Assembly (NCBI RefSeq): GCF_036785885.1
Contig: NC_092314.1
Coordinates: 18,683,638 to 18,747,637, forward strand
Length of the DNA: 64,000 nt
From: Coffea arabica
Lineage: Eukaryota > Streptophyta > Magnoliopsida > Gentianales > Rubiaceae
Direction of reading: 5' to 3'
Shown here piece by piece: positions 35,997 through 47,694 of the stretch (position 1 is its first letter; every line of letters starts with the position of its first letter). The translations under genes were made by a program, and so were the position numbers. The notes beneath the pieces were generated by a model. The model made no database searches. It had not been told where the DNA came from and saw only the letters and a program-made list of their open reading frames with translations.

Positions 35997-38307
35997 AATT
36001 GTTGTTGTCCAGACAGCTTGATTGTGCATTTTGTGGCACTCGACTACATATAGTACATTTTAATTCTTGCAGCATTTTCTTTCTTTAACACATTTGATAA
36101 TTGATGGTGTTAGAGCCAGCAGCTCGAATTGCATTATTTTTTGTGTGTTTATTCATTTTCTTAGTTATTTTATGTAATCTCTATATCTTTATTGATAGGC
36201 AAAATCACATACACCAGATAAGGTGCATATCGAACGCTCAAATTCTCTGAACAAGCATGAAATAAAGAATCAGTATCCATACAAGAAAGCATGTAAATAG
36301 TGGGGCTAATTCAGTAGTACATTTAGCAACAGGAGGACTCTGTAATTTGTTTCGATCTCGTTCCCTTGCCAAGCTTAGATTAAAATGGCAATATATGCCA
36401 ACAGAAGCTTAGGGACTGATCTCTCTTCTGGCTTCATGTTCACTTTTGTACGATGTTAAAATTGCATACATTCGAATGGTTCTTCTGTGATAGTTACTTC
36501 ATGATGCAAAAGTGTAACTTAGGTCCAAATCACTATAACTTTGTTGATACTATGACGTCCATAGTAGAAGGAAGGACTTTCTAGAAGGAGAAAACCTGTA
36601 ATTCCCTAGAACTACTAGCTTTTTAGACCTTGAGCAATTTGTTGTTCAAGAAAACAGGTAAACTTCTAACTTGAACAAGAAAAAGAGACACAAGGCCCGT
36701 TAAAGCTCAAAGCTCCTTGCCTGGTTGCTGTGAACTCTAGCCAAAGCAGACCTCGCCATGGCAGGAAAAAGAAACCCAACTTGGAGACTCAAATCCTAGA
36801 CTCTTGAGTTTCCTTCATTTCCACCCAAAATTTGAACATTTCCAAGTTTCAGAGCTTCCCTGTAAAACTCATCACTTGATTGCTCCAAAGACTCCAAGTA
36901 AAGTCTCACTAAGTTATAGCGTGTCTAAAAAAATCGCTTTCATTATTATCAAGTTCATAATTCATGAAATTCTGCATCAAAATATCCCTAGCATAATTCA
37001 TGTTTTGCATCCCTAGATAGCATAATTCATTTGTTTTAAGGACTGTAGTAGTCTCCAGTCTTTACCAACTGAACCGTTCACCAATTTAATTGACATTGAG
37101 ACCCAATGACACAAAGTTCTCGTCTTTTTGCTTGTGTTATTGTATTGGGTTGATTTATGTTCTGGAATAGGGATGATTTATACCTTTGGGACCTGTGATT
37201 TTAGAAAATAATGGTTAGGATTCTTGTGCACTAGCTTTTGGTAAGTTTGCTAGGTGAGACGCAAAGGTGGCTAATTTTGGGACGAGGGTCAAGTGGTTTA
37301 CAAGAGGGGTTCGGTTGTACTGCTCAGCCAATGTTTGCTTTAATTTGGTGCTACGTACATTGGTGTCAGGAAAGATACTTATGGAGAGTTCATGCTACCT
37401 AATTATGAAAAGGAGGATGGTAGCTTTGTTTCAGCATAGGAGTGTTAGGAGTAACTCGCTGCCTGCTTTAGATAATTATACAAGAAGTCAGATACATTGT
37501 TGATTGAGTATAAGATGAAATATTATGGAATGAAGTAATTGTTGTGCGCTATGAAATGGTTCTGGTGTTGAATGTTGGATCCCAGCTTTCTGCCTTTTAG
37601 ATTATGGTGAAGCATGTTTTATCCATTTATAATGCAGATGATGGATCATTCAGGTTTCTGAGATAACAAATTATTGATGTGTTAAGCGGCATATTTGTAT
37701 TGAAAGCCTAGTTTCCTTTGCGGCTGATTATGGAACAGAGGATTAATTTACCAATGACAGGGTAAGAGAACTACATTAACGTAAGTGATTCCTGTGGTTT
37801 CCCCACATATACAACTTTGCTTCCTCTGTTGCATCAAAAGTGCCCTATAACATCAATTATTTCTTTTCGGTCATGAGGTATCAACTTTTTCACCTAAGAA
37901 TATCTAACTCCAATATGACATGAACATTTGCGCTATTATTCCAAAAATTCTCAGCATAGCTTTCTAGGAATTCTGTAGTCAGGAAGGCGATTAGTTGGAA
38001 TCAGTATATATATCATCTGCTTATGTATAATTGTATCTGAACTACAATTTCTCTGTGCTCTACACTGTTTAGTTTAATGTTTAGGTATCAATTATTAACT
38101 AACCCCACGATTGGGTTGCATCAGACTTTGCATATATTCTATGTCTGTTGTTTGGCACGCGTTTGACCTTCTTGGGACTTAATCGCAGAAAGTGATTACC
38201 TTCTTGTCAAATTCCTAGTTAATTGATTGGCAGGCATGTTTCAAAAGCTTTGCTAATTGCTAAGAGGCTTGTATGTCAATGGATTAAAAAGGAAACAGCA
38301 TTCAAGA

Positions 38308-38581
38308 GTATTGAATTGAAGTGGTGCTCATTTTGATAATTCCTTCATTGTTCATTGAGTCACATTTGAATTTTCTTTTCTTCCTTGACCTGCATTTTTT
38401 GGGGGGAGTAGGGTGGTGTTAATGGGTACTTTTATGCCTTTGCAGTATTGGATTGAATTGCTGCTCATTTTGAAGATTCCTTCATTGTTCATTGAGTCGC
38501 ATTTGTATTTTCTTTCCTTCCTTGTCCTGCGTTTTTTGGGGAGGAGTAGGGTGCTGTTAATGGGTACTTCTTTGCCTTGAT
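38308..38581. repeat. Two-copy tandem repeat, about 137 bp
   Basis: Words such as AGTATTG.ATTGAA, GCTCATTTTGA, ATTCCTTCATTGTTCATTG and GTTAATGGGTACTT occur in the same order in two units offset by 137 bases, with several substitutions and small gaps. Confidence 0.85.
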
Positions 38582-38699
38582 TCTCTGTTAATATGAAAAT
38601 AGAAGGGAACATAACACTCTCATTATACTGATAGCACGATTCATTTCCTTAAGTAAAGTCAATCATCGAATATTGAGAGAGAGAGCCATAACAATTTAC

Positions 38700-38857
38700 C
38701 AAGAAAAGGACGTCCAAACATGCTGGAAGACCCTGAAATGTATTTGCACAAAGTTTATCACATGTTCTGCCTGTGGATTCAAGTCTGGAACTTCTTTTTG
38801 CTGAAGTAGTTGCCTTTCCAGTTGGTAAACAATCTGCTGTAGACCAGAACCGAAACA
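38700..38857 (-). other. Exon-like open stretch of unknown origin
   Basis: On the minus strand an open stretch of about 52 codons (reading ...LQQIVYQLERQLLQQKEVPDLNPQ AEHVINFVQIHFRVFQHVW) is bounded by a plausible acceptor (TTTATCTAG) and donor (TTG/GTAAAT). The amino-acid composition looks protein-like rather than random. No neighbouring exon was found and I do not recognise the family. It may be a gene fragment or chance. Confidence 0.25.
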
Positions 38858-40602
38858 CTAGATAAAGTTTATTAAAGGAAACACATCTTCATACTTGCGG
38901 AACATTGATGAGTAATAAGCCAGGGAGAACACTAATTGTACAGTGGATGGGATAAGAATTGGTCTATAGTGGGTACTGTGGCCTTGATTTGTATCTACCA
39001 TCTTCTGCCTACCGTCTTTTGCTTGACTAATGATGTTCCACTTATCATGAGAATGGTTTATACAATGCCTAATCCTAATCCTGGAATAGAAGAACGCTTC
39101 CTTTTAGGGGTAAATTGAGTTATGGTACTTCAGGGGCAAGCATGTTTTACAGAATGCCAAATGAGAGAGGTGTAACTAAACAGGAAGAAGAAAGAGATAA
39201 AACTCACAAGGGATTGATATGAAAACAGGAGGAAGAAAGGGGTCATAAAGGACTGCAATATGCCACGCGTTCCTGCGTCAAATAGGCTATTTAGTGTTTC
39301 CATTTTGAGAATCAAATTGATGGACAGAAAAATTTAAATACAAGAGTTTGAAGGAAATGAATGTAAAGAATTTGAAGCACATAATGTAACTTCTGAATGT
39401 ATTGACTTTTCAAAGATTCAAAGCCTTGGTCGAAGGTATAATCAATTTCATTACTCTAATATCAGATGGTTCTCTTTAGGTGGATTGAGTAACAATTCTG
39501 GTTCATGGCTGCATATCGAGATATTCTTGATATTTTGCTATTTGACTTTGAATTTCTTCAGTTAAGCATTAGCATCATCTGTATTTCTATCTACAAAACA
39601 AAAAAAAAATGGAACATAGTGGACTTGAAATATTAACAGTTAGAATCAGTCTTACAAGAAACTAGTCCAAATTCATTGAGACGTGATTTTGAAGCTGGCA
39701 TACCATGCTTGCTTGTCATCTTGCACCACCATGGAGATCATGGTGGTTTTACAAATTTATGCTAGAGGCATGAACGAATGTCTCTATACTGGAATCAATC
39801 TTCTCATTTCTGTTGGAAGCATCCGGAAAACTTGTATTACATTAAACATGAAATACTTAAAGGCTGCCTCCAGAAAGCTAATTATCTGAACCTCCCTATC
39901 TTTTGTATGCAAGAAGGCAGTGGGTGCTAGAACTAGCAGCAGACCCTACTCTATCAGATTTTTGTAGCGAGCAGAGGCTTACTTGACGGTATTAATTTAC
40001 CAGATGCCATGAGGCGGTGCTGAGATCATAAAGTTTGGTTGGCTTGATAACAAAATTATTGCATTTGCTGGGTTAATACATAGGTGAAAAAGTGTGAGCC
40101 TGAGAAGTTGCATCCCGGTAAAAAGAATTCAGCATTTTATCTGTTAATGACGTGAATTTATTGTGTACACGAGTAATACAATGTCTAAGAAATCTATTTT
40201 CCAAAAACATGACTTTGTAAGTTGTTTCCATTTATATCTTGTACAGTACCAGGAGACCTCCCCCCAACACCGAACGGATTTCCAAACTTGTAAATCAAAT
40301 TTTTTTGGAGCATGACATGAAATGCTATGATCAACACTAAGTTGATGGATTTTGTTGAAATAAGAGCGTCTTATTCTGTCCTCTACCAGACAAGTGAACA
40401 TAATATAGGATCTTGAAAGTTTAAAACCAATAATTGAGGTGGCTTAGGAAAAAATATGAAGTCAACTAAAGTCAATTGCATACCATAGACAAAGAACTGA
40501 AGCGATAGTGGTTTCTGAGATAACATCCAATACTCACCAAGAGCTCGAGAAATCCTCATCTGGCCTGCTGCTATTGATTGCCTTCGACTTCTTCAAGGTA
40601 AG

Positions 40603-41763
40603 ATGAATAACGAAGAAAACCTTGAAGATCAAACTTCAAACGCTACCACGGACAGCCAGATTGCTAGATCACAAGATTCAGACCAATCCATCCTCCCAAA
40701 CCTCCCCTTTGAACTCATCACTGAGATCCTCCTAAGGCTACCAGTCAAGTCTCTCCTGAAATTCAGGTGTGTTTCGAAATCTTGGCTTTCTTTGACCTTT
40801 AGCTCACGATTCATCAAAGCCCACCTCAAGTTGTCTGATGATGATAAGGATTACACTCATCACAAGGTCATTTTACTTGATTTATCACATGCTATTGTCA
40901 AGTCTTGTTCTCTTCAATCTTTTCTTGATACACCACCGGCTGATCTTGCAACTAATGTTTCACTCCCAGAGGAATTAGTCAAGCGTTCATTTTGTATGGT
41001 GGGCTCTTGTGATGGATTGATTTGCCTTGAGGTTAGGTATGATGTGTACTTGTGGAACCCTTGTACAAGAAAGTGCAAGAAATTGCCTGGGCCTACTTTT
41101 GAAGGGAGATCACCTGGATGGTTTTATTGTGTCTACGGGTTTGGATATGACAAGTCTAGTGATGATTATAAAGTAGTAGCCATCTTAGCAGAGAGATCAA
41201 AACTGGATGGTGTATACCGTGTCACGCAAGTGAGGATTTACAGTATAAGCACTGATTCCTGGAGGAGTATCGAAAATTTTAGGGAAGGAGTAGAATTGGA
41301 CAAACCAGGAAAGCTTTTTAATGGGAAGCTGCACTGGGTGGTACGTCCTTGTGTTGTTTCAATTAATTTAGAAAATGAGATGTGTGAGGAGTTTGAGCTG
41401 CCTTATTACGGAGAACATGGAATTGATCCAGCATTAGGGGAACTCGAAGGAAAGTTTGCTGTGCTCTGTGATCATTACCTTACTGTTGATGTGTGGGTTA
41501 TGAAGGAGTATGGAGTTAAAGAGTCTTGGACCAAGATCTTTAATGTCATAGTTGGAGATGATCTTTGGTATAATTTTTATTCCCCGCCACTATTTTTTCA
41601 AAAGAAAAATGGTGAAGTTGTTGTCTTACATGGATCGATTCTGATGGTATATGATCTGAAAAATTATCCTGACAATAACCCTCAACTTAATAGATTCCAT
41701 GGATATGCTGCAGCAAATATGCATGTTGAAAGCTTGGTTCAACCCTGGCTTATGATGGACTAA
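40603..41763 (+). CDS. F-box protein with F-box-associated (FBA) domain, 386 aa
   Basis: This is an intact single-exon frame from ATG 40603 to TAA 41761-41763. Residues 31-75 form the F-box ([34 protein letters not shown]), which in this family binds SKP1 in an SCF E3 ubiquitin ligase. Residues from about 130 form the FBA region: VGSCDGLICL, YLWNPCTRKCKKLP, YGFGYDKSSDDYKVV, VRIYSISTDSWRSI, KLFNGKLHWVV and VDVWVMKEYGVKESWTKIF. This region is thought to recruit the substrate. Length and single-exon structure fit the large plant F-box/FBA family of the At3g23880 type. The N-terminal 30 residues are polar and probably disordered. It is a tandem paralogue of the broken copy at 34586-35801. The substrate is unknown. 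Confidence 0.93.
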   Translation: MNNEENLEDQTSNATTDSQIARSQDSDQSILPNLPFELITEILLRLPVKSLLKFRCVSKSWLSLTFSSRFIKAHLKLSDDDKDYTHHKVILLDLSHAIVKSCSLQSFLDTPPADLATNVSLPEELVKRSFCMVGSCDGLICLEVRYDVYLWNPCTRKCKKLPGPTFEGRSPGWFYCVYGFGYDKSSDDYKVVAILAERSKLDGVYRVTQVRIYSISTDSWRSIENFREGVELDKPGKLFNGKLHWVVRPCVVSINLENEMCEEFELPYYGEHGIDPALGELEGKFAVLCDHYLTVDVWVMKEYGVKESWTKIFNVIVGDDLWYNFYSPPLFFQKKNGEVVVLHGSILMVYDLKNYPDNNPQLNRFHGYAAANMHVESLVQPWLMMD

Positions 41764-43898
41764 GAGGATATAGCAGTGACAGTGGTCAAAGAGGCTAATT
41801 GAACTATTGAAGTAACTGCTTTAAGCAATCTTAATATGCAAGTAATCACTGTAAGGATCATTCCCACAGAACTACTTGTTTGTTCAACTCCATAAATTCA
41901 TCTTAGCAATCTGGTAGATAATGCTTCTTGTCCTGATCAGCTTCTTCTTCTGGTAGTTTTTGGTTGACTTGGCAAGTACATCCTATCTTGTTGCAAATTT
42001 CTTTCTTGGTTGTCTTATGTTTACAGTCTAATTTGAGCTATAATTTGGGGCATTCATCGCAACACATAGATGCAACTTGATGCTCCTCTGTTGCTTGTGT
42101 TGTTACTCCCTGATGTAATACGCTACATCAGAGTTAAGAATAAAGTTGCTAGTGGTTAATAATCAGGTCAACAATGTCCCAAGAAGATGGTTAAAGTTCA
42201 CCTCTGATGCACCTGTGCAGCTGTCTCACACATGTTCTTTTGGGGTATGCTGAATGCAGCATGTCCAACTCAATCTGCACCTTGTACCTGATGATTTCTG
42301 TTGGTCACTTGGAGAAGGTGATCAGAGTTTTATTGTCTTGAGTTAGACAATTTTGCAATGCAGAAGAAAATGAAATCCCTCTTGAGTCATTGTTTGAGTC
42401 CCTCAAAGTCTCAACTCTATGATCTTGTTGCTTGATAATCTGCTGGTCCATGTGAAGTTCCTAATACAGAACCCATAATAATGCTTCCAAATTGTTGCTG
42501 CAGATTCTTGTGGAGATTCCTGTCTCCAGCTTAAACATTTGTAGTACATTATGGTATCGAAACCATTGGGAATCAAAGATTTTAGTTTGAAGATTGGTAA
42601 TTGACAGGAAGATACTTCATTATATCTTTTTTATGGTTTGCACATTATTGATATCTTAAATCAGAATTCTCTTTTTTTTTTTTTTATCAATGAACAATTA
42701 TTAATCTTTGATTTATCACATATTGATTTCCGTTTTTGCATAATTTGCTAAAGGTTAGGGGAAGGGAATAATGAGGTTAAAATGTTCACAAGCTCATTGA
42801 AATGTTCACTTCTCCACATAGGCTAAAGTAGTTAAACAATTATAACCCTGATTTGGTAATAGAAACGAGAAATGCTTCACTAGAAGAAATTTACCGAAAT
42901 CCATCGCTGTGATCGACTTTTTAATGTGGCTTTGATTCTTAAATTAATTGTTGTTAAAATTCAACTTAAGAAGTAATTAAATGCTTTGAACAGGTAAAAT
43001 TATGCTTGCTCCATCTTTTTTTAATTTATTGTTCTTGTAATTAAGTTTTTTTTCCCCTTTTTTCGCCTTGTCTTCCTATCGTTTGACGGAGCTGGGAAGC
43101 GGTATAAAAGCCGAAGAGGAGAAGTTGGAAGTTTCACAAGTTCGAAGGGGAGAAGAGGTATTTTTTGTGGGCCGATCCTGATTTTCCTGGACGTGTTGGT
43201 GCATTAACGATGGGAATGACTTTGGGCAGGCCCAAAAATTCATTGCTATGTGGAAAATTGAAATCAAGATTGCAGGCAGCTCCCTTGTAATTTTAAAAAT
43301 TATACCAATTTTCCCTCTTTCTAATATTTCAGTAACAATATAAATCCAACCAGCTATAATGATCCTTAAAAATCCGTTGTATTCCTTATGTTAGGGGGCA
43401 AAAAGCACCCGTTGCGCATTCATCCTCACTGCAACCATTGCAAATGGCAGATCCACCACACTAACCAACTCATCAGCCACTAAAATTGGATTTTTAGATT
43501 CCCAAAATTTTTGACAATTCAAAATCATCCATCGGTACCCTAAAACTTCCGGTGCAAATCAACTACAATCACTACCTCCAAAACTCAAATTATGCCAACA
43601 ACATATACTAGTATTGGTCAATGCTAAGGCTTGCAACATTCCTAATACAACACAGTCTAATCACTACCAATATAACACCGGAGCAATTCACAACAAAAAC
43701 CAGAGACCAAATCCTGTATCTTGAGGCAAACCAGCACCCATGACTGACGTCAAAAGAAACCCAAATGCAGTTTTTGACATCCCAGAAAATCTTTTTTTTT
43801 CTCACAAATTTGGCATGACCGCATAACATCCAATTCCTTTTCCACTTTTAGCCATCACTTTTGTTTTCTAGTCTCTTTCACTGCCATCCTTTTTATGC
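41764..43898. other. Intergenic DNA after the F-box gene
   Basis: The first few hundred bases probably hold the 3' UTR. An 8 bp inverted repeat with a 6-base loop (CTGATGTA/TACATCAG) lies near 42110-42132. No transposon signature or gene was recognised. Short open frames lack features of real coding sequence. Confidence 0.5.
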
Positions 43899-43906
43899 AT
43901 GCCAAC

Positions 43907-44393
43907 TAGAGGTGCTATCGAGCCGAGTCGAGCTCGAGTAGCACCATACTCGAGCTCGAGCTCGAGCTCGATCAAAATTTGTGCTACTTGAGCTCAAGCT
44001 CGAGCTCGATCGAGTAAAAAAATTTGGACTCGAGCTCGACTCGATGAAATAAAACTAAACTCGAGCTCGACTCGTTTGAGCTCGATTAAGCTCGAGTAAA
44101 TATCAAGCCCGAGCTACTCGAGCTCTAGTTAGAGCTCGAGTTTTGAAATAAATCTATAATTTTTTTAAAAATATATAATATATAATATATAATATAATAT
44201 AAATATATAATATAAATAAAATATGAAAACTCGATTAAGCTCGACGAGCACTCGAATATTTATTTCTTGAGCTCGAACTCGACTCGTTAAATTTAACGAG
44301 TAGCTCGAGCTCGATTTTACCGAGCTCGAGTCAAGCTTTTGATCAAGCTGCTCGCGAGCTACTCGCGAGCAGCTTAACTTGCTAGCACCCCTA
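43907..44393. mobile_element. hAT-type MITE rich in GAGCTCGAG words
   Basis: The 487 bp element is bounded by TAGAGGTGCTA and, at the other end, the reverse complement of TAGGGGTGCTA, giving 11 bp terminal inverted repeats with one mismatch. ATGCCAAC occurs immediately outside both ends (43899-43906 and 44394-44401), an exact 8 bp target duplication diagnostic of hAT transposition. Both arms consist largely of degenerate CGAGCTCGAG-type palindromic words, separated by an AT-rich centre (44150-44225). No transposase is encoded, so it must have been moved in trans. A minus-strand frame across it (44623-44165) is an artefact of the repeats. Confidence 0.9.
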
Positions 44394-44401
44394 ATGCCAA
44401 C

Positions 44402-46617
44402 AACCTGTAATTTGGCAATTTCAATTTGATAACTTTCCCAATTTATTTTGTAAAAGAGAAGGTCGGATGATGTGGTACAAGGATTGGGATGGATTGCACT
44501 GTGGTGAAACAAACTGCGGTTATAGCTATGGAAGGAAAAAATAGAGGAGTAGGAGGGAGAGACTGGAAGAGAGAGCTGCCGTTCGTTAAGAGTAGAAGAC
44601 TGACTGTAGTAGCTGTACGGCATCTGTTTTTCTATTTTTGCGGTATGAGATTATGTAAAAGTGAAGCATATTGCAGTCATTTTACTGCATGAAGGGAGAT
44701 CAGTGTAATTACTTAAGCCTGAGGGCAGCTGAGCGAAATTGTTAAGAATTTTAGGGAAGGTTTCTGAAATTATCCCTTTTTAATAATACGTGGGTGCCTT
44801 TCTATTGAGTCCAATTTGCTCCGAAATAAGTAAGATTACTTGGTGAACGAATATTGCAATCATAAACCAACTGCTTTTTCAATAACTTGAATGTGTATTC
44901 GCATTCTTCTTCCTTGTCTTTCTCCCTGGGAATTTGCTTTTTGATTCGGCAAGCCGGTAGACATGTTGATTGTCAAATATTTTTAATTAAGGCGCAGAAG
45001 TGTTAAATGGAAATAAGATTTTGTCTTCATCAGTACTATTCTTCTGGTTATGACGAAAAAACAACTTCACAAATTTATAGTTTGTTTGGGATCAAAGTAC
45101 AAGATATATATAGATTCATTTCTCCGGGGTGTAACTCACTTTGAATACAAAGTGAACATGGAACAAATTTTTATAAATCTCACACATGACATTAAAAATG
45201 ATGTATATGTAGTGACCTAAGCATTGCATTATTTTCTTAGAGTTCATCTATAAAAAGCGACAATAAATCACGACATTACTAATCGATAGACACCAATATG
45301 AAAATTTCTAAAATCAAGGAGGAGGGTTATCCATTAATTTATTTATGTTATGTCGTTAGAATTTTCCTTTTTTTTAACCAACGATGGTTGTAAACCTTTT
45401 AGGACGCCATTCTGATGACTGCCCTTGATGCGTTTTTCTTTTTCTTTTTTTCTTTAGTGTGGGACGCCATGATTTGGATTTGAATTGATAGAGCATCTTG
45501 ACTGGTAGGAACTTGAGGATATCCCCCCAAAATTTCATTGGGCAAGTTGGACAACTTGGTCATGGATGATGGAGTACGGTTGGGCTGTTAATCTATGCAG
45601 GTTTAAGGAAGGCTTGACAAACATCTAATCAAATCTTTAAAGCCGACACTATGTCGCTATTTGTAATTTTTTATATAATTCTAAGCATGTCCCCATAATT
45701 AGAAAACATCCTCCAAAGTGGTTCTTTTCTTTGGAACGTTTTGTTATAGGATTGGCTACGAATTCAATGTCCAGTTGATGTACCTAGATATAACATAGGC
45801 CGGATGCCAAAGGTTAATTTAAACCTAAATACGAAGGCACAAAATTCTAAAACTAGCTTTCTAAAGTCAAAATCAAATATCCTGCCAATTGACATAAAAA
45901 CATTTGGTTACATATAAAACTAACTCGTTAAAAAAATCATTAATTCGACATTTGGTTACAATAGAAACTAGAATCAATAGTGATAATTCTACAGTTTTAT
46001 CGGCGAAAAATTAAAAAATAGGAATAAGAAGGAAAAAAATGAAAAAAAATTTTAAAACTCTTTCATTTTTTTTTGGCGAAACCCCTTTTTACGGGGTCAG
46101 GTTGCCAAACCCTAATTTATTCATAAACTTGAAAATTTTACTTCTAAAACTCATTCTAAATATAAGAATACCAAATAAGAGAATTTCATGAAAATATTCA
46201 AGGGTAAAATTGTTATTTTAAATGAAAAAGGAGGTATATGTAATTTTTTAAATCTCAAGAGAGTTCAATAAAATTATCGAAAGCCTCAAGGAGGTTTCTG
46301 AAATTATCCCGTTTTTCTATCATCATTCCGTGCAAGCTGGATCCGAGTATTCCAGCAGCCTTCTCTGAGGCGGATCCCAGACGAGAGAAAGTCTCAAGTG
46401 TATGGATATGTTTCTATTTGTAAAAAATTATTTGATTATATTATAAGCATAATTTTTAATTATATTTTTATTTTTTTAATCATCTTTTTATTTACATTTA
46501 TCACATTACAAAAAATATTATGATATTCTGCCAAAAAAATATGTTTCCAAATAATCTCCAATCCAAACACTTAGTTTAAACTCACACCTCCCTAATGTGG
46601 TTCTCGATTCAAGGTTT
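44402..46617. other. Intergenic AT-rich DNA
   Basis: No gene was recognised. The phrase GAAGGTTTCTGAAATTATCCC-like occurs twice (about 44756-44780 and 46290-46311), suggesting a shared dispersed repeat. A short unit at 46076-46110 (GGCGAAACCCC, then ACGGGGTCAGG) looks like the edge of another repeat, but its boundaries are unclear. Confidence 0.45.
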
Positions 46618-46622
46618 GAGCT

Positions 46623-47637
46623 TGTTGACCTTGGTCGATCAATCCTTGGTTTTGATGATTAACAAACCAATATGTAGATTTGGGCTAATGTTTTTATGTG
46701 AGTAATTTGTTAGAACAGATTCTTGTGGCATAAAAGAAGAAGCAAAAACAGGGCACTCATGTCGGACGCTATCGGACGTCCGAAAGGATGAAGAACATCA
46801 AGAAGGAAACTCTGTCGGACGCTCGTGAGGAAGCATCGGACGTCCGGAAGGATCGGACGCACGCCTCGGACGCACATCGATCGCATCGGACGTCCGAGAA
46901 ATTTCGCAAAGATTTGATGACTCTCTGCCTACGTTCGGGCGCAGGGTTCGGACGTCCGACAGGTGATTTGGACGCAGGGTTCGGACGTCCGACAGGAGGT
47001 CTCGGACGTCCGACAGGCCAACGGCTAGTTTTGACAGCATTTAATATTTGACCGACAGGCCAACGGCTAGTTTTGACAGCATTTAATATTTGACCGTTGG
47101 AGAGCCTTTTGGAGCCATTTCTCACCTTCTATAAACACCCCAAAGCACAAGAAGACAAGGGACTTTTGCCAACACAAAATACAAGCTTACAAGTGAGATT
47201 TTTGAGTAGAAAGATTCTTTGTTGGTTGTATAAGGGGTTGGGAAAGTTGGGTTGTGAGGTTGCTCAAGTGAAAACCTTGGTGAAGGTGAACCTATCACTT
47301 GGAGTGGTAAAACCTTGGTGAAGGTTGCCTCATTTGTATAAAATAGTTCTTAATTGGGTGAGTGATCTTTCAAGTGTAGGTTGTTGAGGGTTAACTAGAA
47401 TTGTTGTAAAACTCCTTGGCTCAACCAAAGAGTGTTTGGGGTGAGAAAGGAGTGAACCTTCACTTGTACATCTTGGTTAGCATCGCCATCAATTGAAGAA
47501 GCTATTGGATTGATATTTGGTTTGCATTTCTTATCTTTTCTCTTTAATTAAGTTTTCTTTATTGTACTTAAATTTGATATATCTTTGTGCATCATTGTGA
47601 AATTGTTTGTACTCATTGGGTTGCACCGGGCATTACA
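46623..47637 (+). repeat. 5' LTR of the Sirevirus-like element
   Basis: It runs from TGTTGACCTTGG to CCGGGCATTACA, 1015 bp. At 46761-47013 is a CG-rich block with six copies of TCGGACGTCCG(A) and extra GGACGC half-words. A 42 bp unit (47011-47052) is duplicated in tandem (47053-47094) only in this LTR. A TATAAACA box is at 47130-47137. Confidence 0.93.
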
Positions 47638-47639
47638 AT

Positions 47640-47651
47640 TGGTATCAGAGC
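47640..47651 (+). other. Primer-binding site (initiator Met tRNA)
   Basis: TGGTATCAGAGC begins two bases after the LTR end and matches the standard plant initiator-Met site. Confidence 0.9.
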
Positions 47652-47694
47652 TTGGTCTCCTTGAGATTAAGTTTAACCGCTTAGAGTAAAGATC

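Larger units (their letters stand above)
35802..40602. other. Intergenic DNA between the two F-box paralogues
   Basis: I found no convincing gene. Two small tandem repeats (35851-35996 and 38308-38581) and one exon-like minus-strand stretch (38857-38700) are listed separately. The remaining sequence shows no transposon signature. It may contain old, unrecognisable insertions. Confidence 0.5.

Noticed and set aside
44165..44623. 152-codon minus-strand frame as a gene
   Set aside because: It runs through the hAT MITE arms and its AT-rich centre; the frame is a by-product of repeated words and low complexity.
46769..47125. Open frames on both strands in the Sirevirus-like LTRs (also 49636-49943) as repeat proteins
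   Set aside because: They are created by the CG-rich palindrome array (repeating RPTG/SDVR-type residues) and lie wholly within LTRs.
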